Source of the DNA: Flavihumibacter solisilvae
Lineage (GTDB): Bacteria > Bacteroidota > Bacteroidia > Chitinophagales > Chitinophagaceae
Length of the DNA stretch: 64,000 nucleotides
Assembly: GCF_000814475.1 (NCBI RefSeq)
Contig: NZ_JSVC01000001.1
Coordinates: forward strand, 1-64,000
Reading direction: 5' to 3'
The position numbers were made by a program, and so were the translations under genes. Shown piece after piece: positions 50,792-57,706 of this stretch (position 1 is the first letter of the stretch; every line of letters begins with the position of its first letter). The notes beneath the pieces were generated by a model. That model was not told where the DNA came from, made no database searches, and saw nothing but the letters and a program-made list of their open reading frames with translations.

Positions 50792-52342
50792 ATGAAAAGA
50801 AGAAACTTTCTGCGTGCATCCGGTATGTTTCCATTTATCGCCGGAAGCCTGGCAACCAGTATTCCGGCAAAAACAAATGCAACAAGCCCTGATTGCGATG
50901 AAGGAAATTCTCCTGTCCGCCCCAGGGATTTTTTTTACAAACCGGAAAATGCATGGGCAGCAGATTTCATACCAATGTATGCCGAAGGAAAATTCCAGTT
51001 GTTTTACCTCCTGGATTGGAGGGATGGGGAAAAGCACGGAGAAGGAACGCCCTGGTTCCGGTTATCCACAACCGACTTTGTGAACTACGAAGAACATGGC
51101 GAAGTGATTCCGCGTGGCACCAAAGAGGACCAGGACCTGTTTATATTCACCGGCAGCGCTTTGCTGGCAAAGGACAAATACCACATTTTTTATACGGGCC
51201 ATAATCATCATTATGCTAATTCCGGAAAGCCAATGCAGGCCGTGATGCATGCGGTTAGTGATGATCTGCAACACTGGACAAAAATTCCCGAACATACTTT
51301 TTTCGCGCCAACTGACAAGTATGAGAAAAACGACTGGCGTGATCCTTTTGTATTCTACAATGAAGAGACGAAAGAATACAATATGTTACTCGCTGCAAGA
51401 TTCAATAAAGGTATACCAAGGCGTCGCGGGCTGACTGCTCTCTGTACATCTAAAGACCTGGTGAAATGGGAAGTAAGGGAATCTTTTTATGCGCCTGGTC
51501 AGTTCTTTACGCATGAATGTCCTGACCTGTTTAAAATGGGAGACTGGTGGTATCTTATATTCTCTGAATTTACAGATCTTGTTGCCACCCGATACCGGAT
51601 GAGCCGTTCATTGAAAGGACCCTGGCTGACACCAAGCCAGGACACCTTTGACGGCCACGCATTCTATGCTGCCAAAACAGCTTCAGATGGAAAGAACAGG
51701 TTCATATTTGGCTGGAACCCTACACGAAGCGAAAACCAGGACAACGGTGGATGGAACTGGGGCGGAAACCTGGTAGTACATCAAATCGTTCAACAACCTA
51801 ATGGAGAGCTCACTGTTCAGGTACCGGATACAGTTCGCAAAGCATTTAATAAACCTTTGAACCAACAGTTTACGTCAGCTTCCGGTGAAGTAATTGGCAA
51901 TAAAAAAGAAATAGAAGTAAAAGCGGATGGGATATTTAATGCCGTATCTGCAGGTAAAATGCCGGAGACCTGCAGAATTAGCTCCACAATATTGTTTACA
52001 AAAGCACCTAAAGATCTTGGAATTATGTTGCGTTGCAGTGATGACCTCGATAAAAGCTACTACATCCGGTTGGAGCCAGGAAAGAACAGGCTTGTATTTG
52101 ACATGTGGCCGCGAAGAGTGAGTGAAGTAACGCATATGGTAGAGCTGGAACGTGCGGTCACATTGAAACCCGGAGTTCCGGTTTCTATTGACATACTCAT
52201 CGACGGCAATAAAGGAGTCGTGTATGTTAATAATACTGTAGCGATGAACTTTCGTGCCTATGATATCCCGGAAGGCAACTGGGGATTTTTTGTCACGGAA
52301 GGAAGCGCCGGTTTTAAGAACATAGAAATAGCCACGTTATAA
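50792..52342 (+). CDS. Tat-exported GH32-like propeller hydrolase
   Basis: A 516-residue protein with a twin-arginine-like signal (MKRRNFLRASGMFPFIAGSL). The propeller has AWAADFIPMYAEGKFQLFY in place of WMNDPNG, keeping the nucleophile Asp in a GH32-like position. The stabiliser motif is WRDPFVF and the acid/base motif THECPDLF is intact. A C-terminal concanavalin-like sandwich covers about 350-516. It forms an operon with the preceding GH32-like gene (5-bp gap), yet the two differ in export route and in the acid/base motif, so they may act in sequence on one substrate. The substrate is unknown. Confidence 0.82.
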   Translation: MKRRNFLRASGMFPFIAGSLATSIPAKTNATSPDCDEGNSPVRPRDFFYKPENAWAADFIPMYAEGKFQLFYLLDWRDGEKHGEGTPWFRLSTTDFVNYEEHGEVIPRGTKEDQDLFIFTGSALLAKDKYHIFYTGHNHHYANSGKPMQAVMHAVSDDLQHWTKIPEHTFFAPTDKYEKNDWRDPFVFYNEETKEYNMLLAARFNKGIPRRRGLTALCTSKDLVKWEVRESFYAPGQFFTHECPDLFKMGDWWYLIFSEFTDLVATRYRMSRSLKGPWLTPSQDTFDGHAFYAAKTASDGKNRFIFGWNPTRSENQDNGGWNWGGNLVVHQIVQQPNGELTVQVPDTVRKAFNKPLNQQFTSASGEVIGNKKEIEVKADGIFNAVSAGKMPETCRISSTILFTKAPKDLGIMLRCSDDLDKSYYIRLEPGKNRLVFDMWPRRVSEVTHMVELERAVTLKPGVPVSIDILIDGNKGVVYVNNTVAMNFRAYDIPEGNWGFFVTEGSAGFKNIEIATL

Positions 52343-52443
52343 ATAAATGCCCCGCAGATCATTGGAACATGAAATGTTAAGCTTTGGGCTGTGGGGTGTA
52401 TTATTCCTTCAGTAGAAGGATTAAATAGTATCTTCAATTAAAT

Positions 52444-52546
52444 CAGATAAAAATACTTCACCAGTTAGTTTCGATCAGTCACGATTCTTACTCTTCGTTT
52501 CAGTAGTAGTCATTTCTTCTCTTTACTCCTTGTTGCTGTTTTTTAC
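52444..52546 (+). promoter_or_regulatory. Repeated 5' leader element, desaturase copy
   Basis: About 103 nt upstream of the desaturase that aligns with 53708-53809 upstream of the RRM gene. Shared blocks include CAGATAAAA, GATCAGT, ACGATTCTTACT, TTCAGTA, and TTGTTGC followed by a T-rich run. It ends about 73 nt before the ATG. No tRNA, ORF or known riboswitch was recognised. A common transcription or cold-type leader is inferred. Confidence 0.6.
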
Positions 52547-52619
52547 CGATTTATTCCAATGTTTCATTGGACAACGGCCGAATGTGTCATTTAATCGATA
52601 ATCAGCAGATAAGAAAACT

Positions 52620-53642
52620 ATGTCATTTATAGACAATATCCTACAAAAACCTTCATACGGTTGGAAGAATGAGAAAGGAGAACTGGTAATACCCAGCACC
52701 CGCGAACTTTTTACAGAAGCGCTTAATCGTGTGAATGTGTTCAAATCGAGAAAAAACTGGATCTCAATGATCAGTTGGTTCATGATCGTTTGTATGATAC
52801 CCTTTATTGTTTTGTTCGTTGCCAAACATTTTTCATGGCCCTTATTTATTTGTGCAGCTGTTTATAGCCTTATCATAATGGGCACACACGGTACAATTTG
52901 GTTTCATCGATATTGTACGCATAAGTCCTACAAATTCAGTCACCCGGTTTGGCGCTTCTTCACACAGAACCTTGTAATCAAAACGTTTCCTGAAGAGATC
53001 TATGTGCTTTCACATCACGTCCACCACGCAAAATCAGATCTGCCAGGCGACCCTTATAATTCCAATGGGGGTTTGCTCTATTGTATGTTGTCAGATGTGA
53101 ATCATCAAAGTATAGCAAGGGATCTGTCGGAAAAAGATTATTATAAAGCTGCAGGTTTACTTGCACATACAGGGGTTCAAACCAATTCTTATAAGGGATA
53201 CCAGGAATGGGGTTCTGTTGCTACGCCTTCATATACCATCCTTCTTTGGGTTTTAAATTGGGCGTTTTGGTACGCCGCGTTTTATCTCCTTGGCGGCCAT
53301 GCTTTGGCCTGTGCGCTGTTCAGCAGCGCAATGCTCTGGTTCATCTTCGTGCGGGCGTTTAATTACACAGGACATGGCAAGGGGGAAAAAATGCATGTGG
53401 ACGGCCTGGATTTCGACCGCTCGAACCTCTCCATAAACCAGACGAGGCCTGGATTGTTCACAGGCGAATGGCACAACAATCACCACCTGTATCCGGGAAG
53501 TGCTCGAGCGGGATTCCTCCCTTACCAACTTGATCTTGCGTGGATTTTTATCTTTTCCATGTATAAAATGAAATTGGTATCCAGTTATCACGACTCCAAA
53601 AAGGAGTTCTTACAAAAGTATCAGTCGAACCGGAATGCATAG
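52620..53642 (+). CDS. Membrane fatty-acid (acyl-CoA/acyl-lipid) desaturase
   Basis: A 340-residue membrane di-iron desaturase. The three histidine boxes are WFHRYCTH (near 94-101), SHHVHHAKSD (near 131-140) and EWHNNHHLYP (near 284-293). Hydrophobic segments lie at about 48-90 and 205-245. It introduces a double bond into membrane acyl chains in the inner membrane, lowering the melting temperature of lipids; such genes are commonly induced in the cold. The gene stands alone but shares a 100-nt leader sequence with the RRM gene downstream, suggesting common control. Start is the ATG at 52620. Confidence 0.93.
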   Translation: MSFIDNILQKPSYGWKNEKGELVIPSTRELFTEALNRVNVFKSRKNWISMISWFMIVCMIPFIVLFVAKHFSWPLFICAAVYSLIIMGTHGTIWFHRYCTHKSYKFSHPVWRFFTQNLVIKTFPEEIYVLSHHVHHAKSDLPGDPYNSNGGLLYCMLSDVNHQSIARDLSEKDYYKAAGLLAHTGVQTNSYKGYQEWGSVATPSYTILLWVLNWAFWYAAFYLLGGHALACALFSSAMLWFIFVRAFNYTGHGKGEKMHVDGLDFDRSNLSINQTRPGLFTGEWHNNHHLYPGSARAGFLPYQLDLAWIFIFSMYKMKLVSSYHDSKKEFLQKYQSNRNA

Positions 53643-53707
53643 CAACGTCAACAGGCAGCCGGAAATATAATTTGATTTGCCGGTTCAAAAAGGTATCTTT
53701 ACCATAA

Positions 53708-53809
53708 CAGATAAAATACTCCATCATTCAGTTCTGATCAGTTACGATTCTTACTTTTCGATTCAGTAATAGTTTCCTCCTCTCTACTTTTTGTTGCCTG
53801 TGTTTTTTC
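53708..53809 (+). promoter_or_regulatory. Repeated 5' leader element, RRM-gene copy
   Basis: The second copy of the leader found at 52444-52546, ending 28 nt before the ATG of the RRM gene. Identical blocks include GATCAGT, ACGATTCTTACT, TTCAGTA and TTGTTGC. Differences are scattered substitutions and a 2-nt gap, as expected for a diverged functional element rather than a recent duplication. Confidence 0.6.
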
Positions 53810-53837
53810 TAATTACCCACATTTAAATTTAATCAGC

Positions 53838-54107
53838 ATGAACATGTATGTATCAAATCTTGGATTTCATGTAACTGAGCATGATCTTAGAAAACTATTT
53901 GAAGCCTTCGGAGAAGTAACTTCAGCCAAATTGGTCATGGACCGGGAAACAGGCAGAAGCCGTGGATTCGGCTTCGTGGAAATGGCTTCCGATAATGACG
54001 CGAACCAGGCGATTAGCCGCTTGAATGGAAAAGAAATAGAAGGTAGAAGCATTTCCGTTGCGATAGCAAAGGAAAGAGAAGAGCGACCTGCAAGAAAAAA
54101 ATGGTAA
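53838..54107 (+). CDS. RRM-domain RNA-binding protein
   Basis: An 89-residue protein made of a single RNA recognition motif. RNP2 is MYVSNLGF at the N-terminus and RNP1 is RGFGFVEM near residues 45-52, with the usual basic C-terminal tail (KEREERPARKKW). Such small RRM proteins of Bacteroidota and cyanobacteria bind single-stranded RNA; several are abundant or induced at low temperature. It shares its leader with the desaturase upstream and is followed 21 bp later by a small unknown gene and a terminator, forming a two-gene unit. Confidence 0.95.
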   Translation: MNMYVSNLGFHVTEHDLRKLFEAFGEVTSAKLVMDRETGRSRGFGFVEMASDNDANQAISRLNGKEIEGRSISVAIAKEREERPARKKW

Positions 54108-54128
54108 CTTATATATTAAATTTTGACA

Positions 54129-54383
54129 ATGACCAACGACCAGATCGCATCAGCAATTGGAACACCTACTTCTAAAAGTGATGTATTTGAGATCAGGTTC
54201 AAAGCACGGAACCCGATAAAAGGTATGTTCATTGAAACATCCGATTACAGAGAACTGAGCCGTAAAAATTTATGGCGCATTGTTCATGAAAATAACCTGG
54301 AAGAATATACCAGATCCCAAAATGAAGCGCTGGCCCGGATATTCAACGGAAACGAGTTTACAAAGCTACGGCGTCTATCTTAA
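54129..54383 (+). CDS. Small conserved protein in an operon with the RRM gene
   Basis: An 84-residue soluble protein from the ATG at 54129 (a TTG at 54123 is also in frame). It reads as a compact alpha/beta domain, with FEIRFKARNPIKGMFIETSDYRELSRKNLWRIV in the middle and a C-terminal NEALARIFNGNEFTKL. I do not recognise a named domain. The position 21 bp after the RRM gene, and before a shared terminator, suggests it works with that protein or with RNA. Confidence 0.8.
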   Translation: MTNDQIASAIGTPTSKSDVFEIRFKARNPIKGMFIETSDYRELSRKNLWRIVHENNLEEYTRSQNEALARIFNGNEFTKLRRLS

Positions 54384-54401
54384 GGCAAAAATATTTCTGA
54401 C

Positions 54402-54432
54402 AAAACCCGCTATTGCATAGCGGGTTTTTTTG
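54402..54432 (+). terminator. Rho-independent terminator after the RRM operon
   Basis: A stem of ACCCGCTAT and ATAGCGGGT with loop TGC, extended by flanking A/T pairs, is followed by a run of Ts. It lies 18 bp after the stop of the small gene. Confidence 0.9.
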
Positions 54433-54451
54433 TCCGTTTCTTTAAAAAGCA

Positions 54452-54465
54452 TTGATAAAAATCAA
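54452..54465. promoter_or_regulatory. FNR/CRP-type palindrome (copy 3)
   Basis: TTGAT-AAAA-ATCAA, a perfect consensus match, is embedded in a 12-bp dyad, AAAAGCATTGAT/ATCAATGCTTTT. Its centre is about 103 bp before the dioxygenase ATG. Activation at -41.5 would give a transcript start near 54500. Confidence 0.65.
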
Positions 54466-54561
54466 TGCTTTTGCTTGTGCAAACGCAAGTACTTTTCTTG
54501 CGCATAATCAGTGGAGGAGATATTTTCCAATATTAGTTTTGCACTGACCAATGTTTCAAAC

Positions 54562-55443
54562 ATGGAAAGAAGACACTTTATTCAAACTATTATAACAGGA
54601 ACAGTTAGTATGACCTCATTAGCAGCATTCAAAAATTTTACCTGTGGCCTGAACGAGCAGGAACAAATCATGCCAGTGCTGTTCATCGGGCATGGCTCGC
54701 CGATGAATGGGATAGAAGATTCTGAATTCAGTCGCCGGTGGACACAAATCGCAAAGGAAATTCCAACACCTAAAGCTGTGCTGGTAGTTTCGGCCCATTG
54801 GTTTACCAGTGGAACCAGGATTACAGCGATGGACTTTCCAAAAACCATTCATGATTTTGGCGGATTTCCACAGGAATTATTTGATGTGCAGTATCCTGCA
54901 CCTGGCAACCCGGCATTGGCTAATGAAACGGCGGGTTTGCTTCATTCGGCTCATGTTGAGTTAGATCATGATTGGGGACTGGACCATGGGGCGTGGACAA
55001 TTATCCGGCACATGTACCCGGATGCCAATATTCCCGTATTGCAGTTAAGCATAGATTACACAAAAGGCCCACAATTTCATTATGACTTAGGGAAAGAGCT
55101 TTATGCCCTGCGAAAAAAGGGAGTGTTGCTTATAGGCAGTGGCAATATGGTTCACAATCTTAGGATGGTAGCATGGGATAAACTGAATGACCAGGATTAT
55201 GGCTATGACTGGGCCAAAGACATCAACGAAAAGTTTAAGTCATTAATACAGGAAGGGAACTATAAGCCTTTGATTAATTATAGTTCATTAGGCAAAGAAG
55301 CCCTATTAGCTATTCCCACTCCGGAACATTACCTGCCATTGATGTATACATTGGGAGCTAAAGGCGGCAAAGACGACATTTCCATTTTTAATGATAAGGC
55401 AGTAGGTGGCTCATTAACGATGACATCAGTAAAAATCGGATAA
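54562..55443 (+). CDS. 4,5-DOPA extradiol dioxygenase-like (YgiD/DODA) protein
   Basis: About 293 residues from the ATG at 54562; the frame extends to a GTG at 54511. The N-terminus MERRHFIQTIITGTVSM resembles a twin-arginine signal, unusual for this cytosolic family. Zinc or iron ligands of the class III extradiol fold are visible: LFIGHGSPMN, VVSAHWFTSG, and DHGAWTIIRHMYP, followed by IGSGNMVHNL. Relatives (E. coli YgiD) open the ring of catechols such as L-DOPA. A perfect FNR-type site lies upstream. An oxygen-using enzyme behind an FNR-type site is odd, and repression or another substrate is possible. Confidence 0.85.
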   Translation: MERRHFIQTIITGTVSMTSLAAFKNFTCGLNEQEQIMPVLFIGHGSPMNGIEDSEFSRRWTQIAKEIPTPKAVLVVSAHWFTSGTRITAMDFPKTIHDFGGFPQELFDVQYPAPGNPALANETAGLLHSAHVELDHDWGLDHGAWTIIRHMYPDANIPVLQLSIDYTKGPQFHYDLGKELYALRKKGVLLIGSGNMVHNLRMVAWDKLNDQDYGYDWAKDINEKFKSLIQEGNYKPLINYSSLGKEALLAIPTPEHYLPLMYTLGAKGGKDDISIFNDKAVGGSLTMTSVKIG

Positions 55444-55476
55444 GAAAGTCCTGATCCCATTTGACTGAAAACCCTG

Positions 55477-55490
55477 TTGACATTAATCAA
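55477..55490. promoter_or_regulatory. FNR/CRP-type palindrome (copy 4)
   Basis: TTGAC-ATTA-ATCAA matches 9 of 10 consensus bases. Its centre is about 76 bp before the HPF-like ATG, so activation at -41.5 would leave a leader of about 35 nt. Confidence 0.55.
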
Positions 55491-55559
55491 TGCTATTCAT
55501 TAACCAAACGCAATGGACAGGATTTTGACTGGTCATAGCTTTACCTAAAGCTTATTAGA

Positions 55560-55898
55560 ATGAAAAACAGGAAAATACCAAATGGAGTTGTCATCGACAT
55601 TCAGGCAGTTGATATGACTATCAATAAGAAATTGCAGAATCGGATCTTTGAGATGCTGGAAAATTTTCAGCGCTATTTCACAAAGATCAAATGGGCCGGT
55701 TTCCATGTGCAGCAATCCTCAAAGCGAAAAGCATTTCCACGGACGATTAAAATTCACCTTGACATTCCCGGCCCGGATATTCTTGTTTCGGATTCAGGCA
55801 AGAGCTGGAAGACATTGATGAGAAAGGTCGAGCAAACGATCATTACGCAATTAAAGAATCGAAATCATGTTACGAAATCAACAGCAGGCTTCTGCTAG
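55560..55898 (+). CDS. HPF/RaiA-family ribosome-associated protein
   Basis: A 112-residue protein with the beta-alpha-beta pattern of hibernation-promoting factors: VVIDIQAVDMTINKKLQNRIFEMLENFQRYF, then TIKIHLDIPGPDILVSDSGKSWKTLMRKVEQTIITQL. HPF proteins block the ribosome decoding centre and form inactive ribosomes in starved or oxygen-limited cells. The sequence is divergent from the common Bacteroidota HPF, so it may be a second, specialised copy. An FNR-type palindrome lies upstream. Its 3' end overlaps a small membrane-protein gene by 32 bp. Confidence 0.8.
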   Translation: MKNRKIPNGVVIDIQAVDMTINKKLQNRIFEMLENFQRYFTKIKWAGFHVQQSSKRKAFPRTIKIHLDIPGPDILVSDSGKSWKTLMRKVEQTIITQLKNRNHVTKSTAGFC

Positions 55899-56040
55899 CA
55901 AAACGCTGATAGCCGTTCTGATTCTTCTCAACACTATTTTTCTGGAATTTGCCTACGAAAAGAATGAAAAATATTTCTGGGCATTGCTTATTTCGCTGCC
56001 ATTATTGATCTTCTCCCTGTGGCACCAGGGGAAAAATTAA
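55867..56040 (+). CDS. Small membrane protein overlapping the HPF-like gene
   Basis: A 57-residue frame from the ATG at 55867 (starts MLRNQQQASASKTLIAVL, ends SLWHQGKN). It has two hydrophobic segments, KTLIAVLILLNTIFLEFAY and FWALLISLPLLIFSL, separated by a short charged turn (EKNEKY), as in a two-helix hairpin membrane protein. It overlaps the preceding gene by 32 bp in another frame, consistent with translational coupling. The family is not recognised. The hydrophobic pattern and clean stop support a real gene. Confidence 0.6.
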   Translation: MLRNQQQASASKTLIAVLILLNTIFLEFAYEKNEKYFWALLISLPLLIFSLWHQGKN

Positions 56041-56213
56041 CTCCCAAGGGCGCCCCCGGAAAGCCGGGAATTCCTGAGTATCCTTGAGAAAATAGCTTTG
56101 CAATTCCGGTAAATTTTAAACCAGACGGTAAGATTCATTCTATTCTGCGTTTTACCAGCTTCTTAAATTGTGCCTGAAGCCAAACACCGTCTGACTCCTT
56201 AAAAAGAAAAGAA

Positions 56214-56666
56214 ATGAAATGGATAACGCGGGAAAGACCAAAGATTGACAGGATTGCCTGTCCCTGGTTGATTAAACACTTTGTAGACAGCGAGGCAGAA
56301 TTCATTTTTGTCCCGAAAGAACAGGTATTTGAAGAAGCCAGGAGGCTTGGCGCCATTCCATACGACATTCCAGGAGCCGAATATTCCCATTATGGTGAAG
56401 AATGTACATTCGACTATGTAGTTAAAAAACACCAGGTAACTGATAAGGCAGTACTTGAAATTGCAAAGATCGTGAGGGGAGCAGACACGCATCGCTTTGA
56501 CCTGGCGCCGCAGTCTGCGGGGCTGTGGGCAATTTCTGCGGGTCTGTCGGTAAATTTCAACGACGATCTGGAACAATTAGAAATGGGGATGAAACTTTAT
56601 GACGCATTATACAGTTGGGCAAAATATGCCCAGAATGAAGTTCACACCTGGGAAAGCAAATTATAA
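56214..56666 (+). CDS. ChrB-domain protein (chromate-resistance associated)
   Basis: A 150-residue protein matching the C-terminal domain of ChrB, with the characteristic MKWITRERPKIDRIACPWLIKHFVD opening and IPGAEYSHYGEECTFDYVVKKH. Further on it carries IVRGADTHRFDLAPQSAGLWAI. In Proteobacteria ChrB regulates or assists chromate efflux by ChrA. Here no ChrA is present. The next gene, a DUF1259 lipoprotein, follows after 15 bp, an association also known from chromate clusters. Its role without ChrA is unclear. Confidence 0.88.
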   Translation: MKWITRERPKIDRIACPWLIKHFVDSEAEFIFVPKEQVFEEARRLGAIPYDIPGAEYSHYGEECTFDYVVKKHQVTDKAVLEIAKIVRGADTHRFDLAPQSAGLWAISAGLSVNFNDDLEQLEMGMKLYDALYSWAKYAQNEVHTWESKL

Positions 56667-56681
56667 TTGAAATCGTTTACC

Positions 56682-57647
56682 ATGAAATACATTTTCATTC
56701 CGGGACTCGCATTATCCATTCTCGCAAGTTGTAATAACGGCACTGCCAACCGGAATAACACAAGCGATGCAACAAGCAGGAAAAATGAAGCAATTGCGTG
56801 CCCACCTGGCAGCAGCAAACTTGACATTGCAGCAATCGAACAAATAACCGGCATGAAAGGAGCAGAAAAGAATGGTGAATATAAAATCACTATCCCTCAA
56901 AATGATCTACAGATTATCGTCGACGGATTTAAGATAATTCCGCCGATGGGCTTAGGAAGTTGGACGGCATTCACTCCCTGTGGAGATAGCGCAATGGTGA
57001 TGGGGGACATCATATTAACAGAAACAGATCTTAAAGCTGTCCAGAAAGAAGTGATCAGGCAGGGTTTTGCCATCACCGCTATACATAATCATTTTGTGCG
57101 CAATCGCCCAAATGTTATGTACATGCATATAGATCGTTCAGCAGATCTGAAATCACTTGCCACAGGAGTGAAAGCAATTTTTGATAAAGTCAGGGAAGCG
57201 AGAGGCACAGATCCAAAGTCAGCAAAAGCAGACAGCGTTGCAAATACACTCGATCTCGCATCACTCGATTCAATAATCGGTTATAAAGGTGAGCTGGCAA
57301 AAGGCGTTTATAAATATACAATTGGAAGACCCGATGTTCAACTTGCTGAACATGGAATACCGGTGAGCAGCTTTATGGGATTTAATACCTGGGCAGCATG
57401 GCAGGGGACACCGGATCATGCGGCAGTTTGCGGTGATTTCACAATGCTGGAAAATGAAGTTGCTCCAGTTATCAAAGCTCTGGTCGAAAATGATATCGAG
57501 GTGGTAGCTGTACATAACCATATGGTACATGAAGACCCGAAAGTATTCTTCCTGCATTATTGGGGCGTGGGAAATGCCGGACAGCTTGCGAGAGGACTGC
57601 GAGCCGCCCTCAATGAGACGGGGAAAAATGGTAAGTCACATGGATAA
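56682..57647 (+). CDS. DUF1259 (LppY/LpqO-like) lipoprotein
   Basis: About 321 residues from the ATG at 56682 with lipobox LSILASC. Two tandem DUF1259 repeats are visible. The first covers about 45-170 (EQITGMKGAEKNGEYKITIP; GSWTAFTPCGDSAMVMGDI; ITAIHNHFVRNRPNVMYMHI). The second covers about 190-315 (IGYKGELAKGVYKYTIG; NTWAAWQGTPDHAAVCGDF; VVAVHNHMVHEDPKVFFLHY). The paired HNH-containing motifs suggest metal binding. The function of the family is not established. It is in an operon with the ChrB-like gene and is followed by a terminator. Confidence 0.88.
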   Translation: MKYIFIPGLALSILASCNNGTANRNNTSDATSRKNEAIACPPGSSKLDIAAIEQITGMKGAEKNGEYKITIPQNDLQIIVDGFKIIPPMGLGSWTAFTPCGDSAMVMGDIILTETDLKAVQKEVIRQGFAITAIHNHFVRNRPNVMYMHIDRSADLKSLATGVKAIFDKVREARGTDPKSAKADSVANTLDLASLDSIIGYKGELAKGVYKYTIGRPDVQLAEHGIPVSSFMGFNTWAAWQGTPDHAAVCGDFTMLENEVAPVIKALVENDIEVVAVHNHMVHEDPKVFFLHYWGVGNAGQLARGLRAALNETGKNGKSHG

Positions 57648-57661
57648 AGAACAAAACAAGA

Positions 57662-57689
57662 AACCCACGAAAACGTGGGTTCTTTGTTT
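57662..57689 (+). terminator. Rho-independent terminator after DUF1259 gene
   Basis: An 8-bp stem, AACCCACG/CGTGGGTT, with an AAAA loop is followed by CTTTGTTTC. It lies in the 59-bp convergent gap with the epoxide hydrolase gene. Confidence 0.75.
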
Positions 57690-57706
57690 CCGGCCTAATC
57701 GGAGCT

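Noticed and set aside
52350-52396. Terminator after the second GH32-like gene
   Set aside because: The CCCCGCAG/CTGTGGGG stem has a 31-nt loop, one G-U pair and no T-run, so it is too weak to call.
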